From: an uncultured Bacilli bacterium
Lineage (GTDB): Bacteria; Bacillota_I; Bacilli_A; RF39; UBA660
Reading direction: 5' to 3'
NCBI GenBank assembly: GCA_947626425.1
Contig: CANQRX010000028.1
Coordinates: forward strand, 1-14,843
DNA: 14,843 bases
Below, piece after piece: positions 7,454-13,423 of the stretch. Every line of letters begins with the position of its first letter. The first letter of the stretch is position 1. Both the position numbers and the translations under genes were made by a program. The notes beneath the pieces are model-generated. The model searched no databases and was not told the DNA's origin. It worked only from the letters and a program-made list of their open reading frames with translations.

Positions 7454-8792
7454 ATGAAAATAGAAAATTATAAGTTAAAAACAAGTAAAAAAACAAAGAT
7501 ATTAATCGGAAGTATGGTAGGAATAATGGCTCTAGGGGGGGGGGTATCTACTAAATAAAAGTTTAGGAAAATACCAGGTCGAACAAAGTTTTCCAATAAT
7601 GAATGGAAAGATAAATATTTATGGAGATGCCGATGTTTTATTTGCAGTTTATAAAGATGGAGCATATTCAGAAGAAATACCAGAAAAAGGAGAAAGTTAT
7701 TATTTTGATCATGCAGATTGTACAAACAATGCAACAGCAACATGGAATCGAAGTGAATGGTCAGTAACAGTAAATTCTTTAAAAAAATCCAAAACAAAAT
7801 GTAGTCTATATTTTAGTCAAAATAATACTTCAAGTGAACAAAGTAGTGTAAGCAAAATGGAGGATTTATTATCTCAAGAGGAAGATAAAGAAACAGGAAT
7901 AACTATTGTCAGTGATGATAATAACATTAGATATATTGGAGCTGATCCAAGTAATTATGTGAAATTTAATTGCGATGAAAGTGGAAATTGTGAAACATGG
8001 CGAATAATAGGATTAATGGATGGAATAAAAACCAAAGCCGGAAAAGCAGAAAGATTATTAAAAATCATAAGAAAAGATAGTTTAGGTACGCATAGGTGGG
8101 ATCTATCAGATAATGGAGAAAATGGTAGCAATGGAATAAATGAATGGAGTCAATCGGATTTGATGCATGCTTTAAGAAAATATGGTGGTGAATCTGATAA
8201 TGAATGCAAAGATACTTCATGTAGTAGTTGGGGCCAATTAAGTTCAAGTGCCCAGAGTATGATCGAAGAAGTGGTCTGGAATACGGGAACTGCCTCTGGA
8301 ACAGAAAGCACTTGGCAGGAATTAAATGTTCCAGTAGTTCAATATAAGTGGGAGCGAAGTGAAAATACAGGAAAGCAATGTAACGGTGGAAATGATTGTA
8401 ACGACGATGTAGATCGAAAAACCACATGGGAAGGTAAAGTAGGTTTGATGTATCCATCGGACTATGGTTATGCCACTGATGGTGGAAAAAAACAATTTAG
8501 AAGAATGCAACGTTTATATACACCATTATATACTTGGAGTTATTATGGTAATAATTCTTGTTATGGTGCAGATTGGCTTTATGGCTCTAGTACTGATCAA
8601 TGGACAATGACTCCTGCGCCGTGCTCTTCGTATGCTCACAGTGTGTTCCGTGTCGACGCGAGCGGGGATGTCTACCGCTACTATGCTAACGGTACCTACG
8701 CGGTTCGCCCCGTCGTGTATCTGAAATCGAATGTGAAGATAAATGGAGGAGAAGGAACCTCAGAAAGTCCATACACTTTATCTTTGAACTAA
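7454..8792 (+). CDS. Phase-variable surface protein with C-type-lectin-like C-terminus (copy 2), frame OFF in this sequence
   Basis: ATG at 7454 follows AGGAAGGA (7437-7444). The frame reads a basic N-terminus and a hydrophobic anchor (about residues 16-33) into a run of ten G's, then stops at TAA 7556-7558, giving 34 residues. The long downstream frame is open from the G tract to 8792. Nine or twelve G's join the two, giving about 445 residues with a complete anchor (MALGGGYLLNKS). Eight or eleven G's also stop at once. In the ON form, a small paired-Cys module (about 50-115) precedes the lectin-like part, which starts near WRIIGL (W182) and includes GKVGLMYPSDYGYA, WTMTPAP and VRPVVYLKS. 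An internal ATG at 7599 would give an anchor-less product and has no ribosome site. The gene is a paralogue of 50-640 and 13424-14843. Adhesion or antigen role is inferred. Confidence 0.8.
7535..7544 (+). repeat. Poly-G tract (G10) inside the membrane-anchor codons of copy 2
   Basis: Ten consecutive G's in an otherwise AT-rich region are a classic slipped-strand hotspot. A length of 3n keeps the gene open; the present 3n+1 closes it. Upstream in the downstream frame is a TAG (7533-7535), so no other start can bypass the tract. Confidence 0.9.
8611..8722 (+). other. GC-rich, adenine-poor variable patch in the lectin-like domain
   Basis: Bases 8611-8720 are about 60% GC by my count, against roughly 30% around them, and adenine is only about 13% of 8617-8722. 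No codon from 8617 to 8722 ends in A, against the strong A/T-ending habit of neighbouring genes. It encodes the segment from the end of WTMTPAP to VRPVVYL, the part that differs most between copies 1 and 2. Many codons are of the NNC/NNT type (Tyr, Arg, Ala, Asn, Asp, His), as expected after adenine-directed mutation of AAY codons. The flanking GTTCGCCCCGTCGTGTAT is nearly shared with copy 1. Confidence 0.6.
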
Positions 8793-8812
8793 CTTTTTGA
8801 TAAGGAGGTCTT

Positions 8813-9541
8813 ATGAAACCAGACAATATAACTCAAACTGATTGGGAATTGTTAGTAAAAAAATATCCTAATAATCTTGAAGAAGTTAAAAAACAACTAG
8901 CGAATCATTACCCAGTTCAATACTTAATTGGTAATGTTCCTTTTTTAAATACTCTTATAAATGTAGATGAACGGGTTTTAATTCCTCGTTTTGAAACTGA
9001 ATTTTTAGTTGAAAAAACCATTCAAAAAATAAAAGAGTTAAATCTTGAAAATCCGTCTATTTTAGAATTAGGAACGGGAAGTGGGTGTATTTCAATTGCC
9101 TTGAAAAAAAATTTAAATTGTCAAATAACAGCAGTTGATAATCAGCAATCTTGTCTTGATTTAGCTTATGAAAATTCTTTAGAAAATAAGACTGACATAA
9201 CTTTTATTAAAAGTGATATGTTAGATATTAGCTATGAAGGATACCTTGTAATTATAAGTAACCCTCCTTATGTTGCTTTTGATGAAGCCGTTGGTGAAGA
9301 AACTAAGTTTGAACCCCAAAATGCTTTATTCGCAGCTAATGATGGTTTGTATTATTATGAAAACATTCTTAAAAAAGTTTCCCATTTAACTAAATTACCT
9401 AAATTAATTGCTTTTGAAATTGGCTATCTTCAAGGACCACCAATTAAAAAATTTCAAAAAATATATTTACCTTCTTTTAAAACCATTATTGAAGTCGACT
9501 TGACAGGGCGATGTCGCTATGTTTTTCTAATTAATGAATAA
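8813..9541 (+). CDS. prmC: PrmC, release-factor glutamine N5-methyltransferase
   Basis: PrmC methylates the glutamine of the GGQ motif in peptide-chain release factors using S-adenosylmethionine. The product has 242 residues. The SAM-binding segment LELGTGSGC (residues 84-92) and the catalytic NPPY (150-153) that holds the substrate glutamine are present; an N-terminal PVQYLIGN/PFL segment with a downstream LIPRFETE fits PrmC rather than other methylases. It is shorter than the usual 275-290, mainly at the N-terminus. AAGGAGGT lies at 8802-8808. It starts 20 bp after copy 2. In many Bacilli prmC follows prfA; here a surface-protein gene takes that place. Confidence 0.93.
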   Translation: MKPDNITQTDWELLVKKYPNNLEEVKKQLANHYPVQYLIGNVPFLNTLINVDERVLIPRFETEFLVEKTIQKIKELNLENPSILELGTGSGCISIALKKNLNCQITAVDNQQSCLDLAYENSLENKTDITFIKSDMLDISYEGYLVIISNPPYVAFDEAVGEETKFEPQNALFAANDGLYYYENILKKVSHLTKLPKLIAFEIGYLQGPPIKKFQKIYLPSFKTIIEVDLTGRCRYVFLINE

Positions 9542-9581
9542 AAAAAAAGAACTTTAAACATAAAAGAAATAGGTGAAGAAA

Positions 9582-10082
9582 ATGAAAAAAATTATTCCTA
9601 TTATCTTTGTGTTTTTTTTAATCTATGGTTTAACTAATGAAGCTGAATTACTTATTCCTAACAATGCGATAAGATTTCGGGTTATTGCAAGTGATAATAC
9701 TTTGGTTTCACAACAACAAAAAATTCAAGTTAAAGAACTGGTGGAAGATGATTTAAATGAAATGATGGGGCAAGCTAAAACAAGTGAAGAAGCGAAAACC
9801 CTTATCTCTCAAAATTTACAATCAATAAGAGAAAAGGTCAATTCGGTAACTAAAGACAATCAAGTTAATTTTGGTCAAAATTACTTTCCCGAAAAAAAAT
9901 ACCATGGTGTGACTTATCCTGCGGGTAATTATGACTCTCTTGTTATTACTTTAGGAAATGGAACGGGTAACAATTGGTGGTGTGTAATGTTTCCTCCTTT
10001 ATGTCTTATTGAAACAAACCAAAGCAATCTTGATGATGTGGAATATAAATTTTTAATTAAAGATTTATTAGAGCGATATTAG
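9582..10082 (+). CDS. spoIIR: SpoIIR, stage II sporulation signal protein
   Basis: In Bacillus, SpoIIR is exported from the forespore and activates the SpoIIGA protease that matures sigma-E in the mother cell. The 166-residue product opens with a signal/anchor helix (about 4-17), then RFRVIASD (31-38), a polar helical stretch, and the family signature NWWCVMFPPLC (131-141). It is shorter than the Bacillus protein (about 220), ending soon after the signature. ATG at 9582 follows AGGTG (9571-9575). The order prmC-spoIIR-mntP is also seen, with extra genes, in B. subtilis. Whether this organism sporulates cannot be told from this window. Confidence 0.9.
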   Translation: MKKIIPIIFVFFLIYGLTNEAELLIPNNAIRFRVIASDNTLVSQQQKIQVKELVEDDLNEMMGQAKTSEEAKTLISQNLQSIREKVNSVTKDNQVNFGQNYFPEKKYHGVTYPAGNYDSLVITLGNGTGNNWWCVMFPPLCLIETNQSNLDDVEYKFLIKDLLERY

Positions 10083-10126
10083 CATGAAAAATATAAAACT
10101 ATCATAAAATTAGTAGGAGATCTATT

Positions 10127-10663
10127 ATGGTAGAAATAATTTCATGCTTTTTAATTGCTGTTGCCCTTAGTATGGACACTTTTTCCTTATCATTAGGCTT
10201 AGGTACTTATAATATAAAACAAAAAGATTGTTTAAAATTAAGTTTAATGGTTGGGGTTATGCACTTTTTAATGCCTCTTATTGGGAACAATATTGGTTCG
10301 AATTTAATTAATTTTTTTTCCATCAACAGTAATCGTTTATTAGGTTTTATTCTTTTATTTTTAGCTATCAATCTTTTTATAAGTTTACTTAAAGATGAAA
10401 CATTAGAAGCTGATGTTTCTCTTTTAGGAATGTTTTTCTTTTCATTTGGTGTTTCTATCGATGCCTTTTCAACGGGTTTAGGACTTCATGCCATCACTAG
10501 TAATATTTTTTTAGCTACGACGATTTTTTCAATTACCAGTTTTTTATTTACTTTACTTGGTTTATTAATTGGCAAGTTTGCTTCGACAAAATTAGGAAAA
10601 AAAGCTAGTATCTTAGGATTTATTCTCCTTTTGTCGATAAGCGTTTATCATTTATGTAAATAA
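10127..10663 (+). CDS. mntP: MntP, manganese efflux pump
   Basis: MntP exports Mn(II) across the membrane. The 178-residue product has about six membrane helices and the two inverted-repeat motifs of the family: SMDTFSLSLG (D17) and SIDAFSTGLG (D112), whose aspartates line the metal path. Length is near the usual 180-190. AGGAGA at 10115-10120 precedes the ATG. The 44-nt gap upstream is too short for a yybP-ykoY manganese riboswitch, so any metal control would have to come from elsewhere. Confidence 0.93.
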   Translation: MVEIISCFLIAVALSMDTFSLSLGLGTYNIKQKDCLKLSLMVGVMHFLMPLIGNNIGSNLINFFSINSNRLLGFILLFLAINLFISLLKDETLEADVSLLGMFFFSFGVSIDAFSTGLGLHAITSNIFLATTIFSITSFLFTLLGLLIGKFASTKLGKKASILGFILLLSISVYHLCK

Positions 10664-10729
10664 ACGCCTAGAATACTTTCAAAAAAGGAAATTCTTTGAT
10701 ATATTAAAGTTACGAAAAGAGTGATTGGC

Positions 10730-11983
10730 TTGAAAAAATTTTTAATTAATGGTGGTAAACCTTTAACGGGAACGATCACCGTATCTGGCGCCAAAAATAG
10801 TGCGGTTGCTTTAATTCCAGCAGCTATTTTATGTGATGAACCAACAACAATTTATAATGTTCCTAATATTTCGGATAAAAACGCTTTAATTGATATTTTA
10901 CAAACTTTAAATGTCGAAGTAAAAGATACTAATTGTTTAAAAATCAATGCTCAAAAATTAAAAAATCGATTAATAAACCAAGAATTATCTACAAAGCTTC
11001 GGGCATCTTATTATTTTATGGGGGCTTTATTAGGTAAAAAAGGTGAAGTAAAAATTGCTTTTCCGGGTGGTTGTAATTTTGGCGAACGAAAAATTGATTT
11101 ACATTTAAAAGGTTTTGAGTGTTTAGGAGCTCATGTAGTTTTAGACAATGGTATTTATCATATTAAAGCGAAAGAATTAAAAGGGGCCAATATTTATCTT
11201 GATTTTGCTAGTGTGGGAGCAACAATAAACATTATGCTTGCTGCGGTTAAAGCCGAAGGGATAACCAAAATTAATAATGCGGCCAAAGAACCCGAAATAG
11301 TAAATGTTGCCTCATTCTTAAACAATATGGGAGCCAAAATAAGTGGGGCTGGAACTAGTACTATAACCATTGAAGGTGTCAAAACTTTAACGCAAGCAAT
11401 CATCGAAGTAATTCCGGACCGAATTGAAGCAGGTACCTACTTAATTTTAGGAGCTTTAATTGGCAAGGACTTAATTATTGAAAATATAATTGAACAACAT
11501 TTAACCCCTTTAATTTCCAAGATGCAAGAAATTGGTATTAACTTTGAACGAACCGAAAAAGGTTTTAAACTTACGGCGAAAAAAAATTATAAACCGATAA
11601 ATATTAAAACTTTACCTTACCCTGGTTTTCCAACTGATTTAGCTCAGCCTATGACCACCCTTTTAACCCAATGCAATGGAACCAGTTTAATTGATGAAAC
11701 TATTTATGCGAACCGGATGGGGCATATTGCTGCTTTAAATCAAATGAATGCGAATATTAAAATTAAAGGGCAAACAGCTATTATCTGTGGTAAAACAAAA
11801 CTTAAACCATGTAACGTCAAAGCCAGTGACTTACGGGCGGGGGCAGCTTTAGTTCTTGCAGCTTTAACAGCTAAGGGTCAAAGTACTATTGAAAATATCG
11901 AATATGTTTTAAGAGGTTATTCTAACATTATTGAAAAACTTCAAAATGTTGGGGCGGATATAAAAATAATTGAAACAGATTAA
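10730..11983 (+). CDS. murA: MurA, UDP-N-acetylglucosamine 1-carboxyvinyltransferase
   Basis: MurA transfers enolpyruvate from PEP to UDP-GlcNAc, the first committed step of peptidoglycan synthesis, in the cytoplasm. The 417-residue product has the EPSP-synthase-like double-barrel sequence: GAKNSA near the N-terminus and the catalytic loop PGGCNFGERKIDLHLKGFE. With the TTG start at 10730 the catalytic cysteine is residue 115, the same number as in the E. coli enzyme, which supports this start over the GTG at 10721. AGAGTGAT before the TTG serves as a weak ribosome site. Presence of an intact Cys, rather than Asp, predicts the fosfomycin-sensitive type. It shows that the organism makes a cell wall precursor. 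Confidence 0.95.
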   Translation: MKKFLINGGKPLTGTITVSGAKNSAVALIPAAILCDEPTTIYNVPNISDKNALIDILQTLNVEVKDTNCLKINAQKLKNRLINQELSTKLRASYYFMGALLGKKGEVKIAFPGGCNFGERKIDLHLKGFECLGAHVVLDNGIYHIKAKELKGANIYLDFASVGATINIMLAAVKAEGITKINNAAKEPEIVNVASFLNNMGAKISGAGTSTITIEGVKTLTQAIIEVIPDRIEAGTYLILGALIGKDLIIENIIEQHLTPLISKMQEIGINFERTEKGFKLTAKKNYKPINIKTLPYPGFPTDLAQPMTTLLTQCNGTSLIDETIYANRMGHIAALNQMNANIKIKGQTAIICGKTKLKPCNVKASDLRAGAALVLAALTAKGQSTIENIEYVLRGYSNIIEKLQNVGADIKIIETD

Positions 11984-12013
11984 AGTTTAAGCAATTTCGG
12001 GAGGGTTTAAGTT

Positions 12014-12931
12014 ATGAATATAAAAGAAAAACTAATTATTTTAAAAACAAAATTAAAAACTTGTCAAAATAAGCAAGCCAAAATTTATGATTTAAATGGG
12101 AAAGTAGATGAATTTCTAAATTGGTATAAAATAGGTCAAGAACGAAATGAAATGCGAAATTTTCTCGAAAAAATGGCCGTTTGGTATGAATTAAGGTATC
12201 CTGATTATGAAGTAAATAAATTAATTTCTTTAACTTTGAAAGATGATAATAATTATGATTTACTAAATAATAACCCTTATTTAAAAAATAGTTTGCCTAA
12301 TTATGATTGGCCAAATTTTTATAATACCAAGGCTTTTTTAAATTCGTTATCAGAAAGTGAAAAAAAATATTTTGCTAAACCAATATATCCTAAAATTGTT
12401 TATTGGAATCGTTTAACAAGTACAGCTCATCTTTCTTTAACTCCAAGTGGCTATGTTATTGATTCAGAATTAATGACAACGGTGAATCCGTATATAAAAG
12501 ATGAATTTTTAATTGGAAAACATCTTAAAGATGTAATTAAAATATTTAAAAGGCAAGGTGTTTGTTTTCCTTTAAATAATGAACTTGAAAAAGCTGTCAA
12601 TTATATCAACAAAATGGAATATCAAAAACAAGAAATGCTTAATTGTGTTATGTACCGATTAATTGAACGGGATAAAGAAAAATATGGACCTCGTCGTGCT
12701 TTTTTGTTTGCTAAAGAATTTCATTTAAATCTTGATATTCCAATGATTTATGGAATAAATTTAAATGATATGGGCCTTTCTATTTTTATAAAAGAATATC
12801 TTAAAGAGGGTGGAAAACTTAATTTAAACTGTCTTGTAAATGATAATTTTACAACAATGCCTTTAAAAGAAATATTAGAAAAGTCTTTATTAAAAACATC
12901 TCAAAATTTAGAAAAAGTTATCCATCTGTGA
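12014..12931 (+). CDS. Unknown cytoplasmic protein, 305 residues
   Basis: I do not recognise the family. There is no signal peptide or membrane segment. The N-terminus is a basic helical stretch (about 1-60). Then come a YELRYPDYEVN segment, an aromatic-rich middle (NYDWPNFYNT, then PKIVYWNRLTS), and a helical C-terminal half. GGGAGGG (11999-12005) is a strong ribosome site, 30 bp after murA, so it likely closes the prmC-murA operon. It ends in TGA, which together with all-TGG tryptophans fits the standard bacterial code. I see no clear hairpin terminator after it. Confidence 0.6.
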   Translation: MNIKEKLIILKTKLKTCQNKQAKIYDLNGKVDEFLNWYKIGQERNEMRNFLEKMAVWYELRYPDYEVNKLISLTLKDDNNYDLLNNNPYLKNSLPNYDWPNFYNTKAFLNSLSESEKKYFAKPIYPKIVYWNRLTSTAHLSLTPSGYVIDSELMTTVNPYIKDEFLIGKHLKDVIKIFKRQGVCFPLNNELEKAVNYINKMEYQKQEMLNCVMYRLIERDKEKYGPRRAFLFAKEFHLNLDIPMIYGINLNDMGLSIFIKEYLKEGGKLNLNCLVNDNFTTMPLKEILEKSLLKTSQNLEKVIHL

Positions 12932-12940
12932 AAAACTGTT

Positions 12941-13269
12941 TTAATGTAAATAATTTAACGCTTTAAGTTGGTTTTCACCTTTATTTTTTAGGGAGTTAAT
13001 AATTGTTTTAGATGAATAGACTGATAATGTAAATTCTTTTTCTTTTCCAATATAAGTAAACTGCGCCTTTTTGTCGATTTTAACTTTTTAGCGTATAAAG
13101 CTACAAGATTAGAATAAGAACTATTGCAAAGATACTTTTGTTATTGAGTGATTAAGAATAAAGCCCATTTATGCGAGGGCGATTTAAACTGTTGATAAAA
13201 TCTTAGGCATATAAACTGAATAATTATGGTCATTGGAAATTTTATAATTTTTTGTTGTTTTTTTGCCAT
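12941..13269 (-). pseudogene. Decayed gene remnant, minus strand
   Basis: The gap 12932-13423 has no intact gene but the minus strand shows coding-like pieces in shifting frames. From an ATG at 13269 it reads MAKKQQKNYKISNDHNYSVY and on to a TAA. A second frame reads FKSPSHKWALFLITQ, a stop, then SSYSNLVALYAKK. A third frame runs KVKIDKKAQFTYIGKEKEFT through GENQLKALNYLH to a TAA at 12943-12941. Joined, they would make about 109 residues. At least two frame changes and one in-frame stop are needed. I do not recognise the family. It has no clear ribosome site. Chance coding-like sequence is possible. Confidence 0.4.
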
Positions 13270-13368
13270 AAAGTTATAATTAATGTTTGAATAATTGTTA
13301 AAATGTATCTTATAAAAATCTTTCTATTTTTAAATATATGAAAATTTATAATTCTCCATATTTTAAAA

Positions 13369-13399
13369 TTGACAGACGGGGGGGGGTATATGGTAAAAT
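13369..13399 (+). promoter_or_regulatory. Phase-variable promoter of copy 3 with poly-G spacer
   Basis: A perfect TTGACA (13369-13374) is followed by GAC, nine G's, TATATGG and TAAAAT (13394-13399), the last with an upstream TG giving an extended -10. The spacer is 19 nt here; seven G's would give the optimal 17, eight would give 18. The tract lies upstream of any transcription start, so length changes would alter promoter strength, not the protein. The box upstream of TTGACA is very AT-rich, like an UP element. Confidence 0.7.
13378..13386 (+). repeat. Poly-G tract (G9) in the copy 3 promoter spacer
   Basis: Nine consecutive G's in AT-rich DNA. It is the second such tract in the window; the first is inside a paralogous gene, so the association with this protein family is unlikely to be chance. 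Confidence 0.9.
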
Positions 13400-13423
13400 T
13401 AATTAAGAGTAAGGTGTTGGAAT

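Noticed and set aside
7468..8510. Three reverse-strand open frames opposite copy 2
   Set aside because: Low-complexity Leu/His/Phe/Tyr-rich translations, antisense to a well-supported gene, no ribosome sites.
7599..8792. Copy 2 starting at ATG 7599 as the real gene
   Set aside because: No ribosome site, it would lose the anchor, and a full promoter, ribosome site and anchor lie upstream, out of frame only by the G tract.
10083..10126. Manganese riboswitch before mntP
   Set aside because: The 44-nt gap is too short for the yybP-ykoY fold.
11194..11403. Reverse-strand open frame inside murA
   Set aside because: Antisense shadow of murA.
12929..12931. Mycoplasma-type code with TGA as Trp
   Set aside because: Conserved genes use TGG for Trp, one gene ends in TGA, and murA indicates a walled bacterium.
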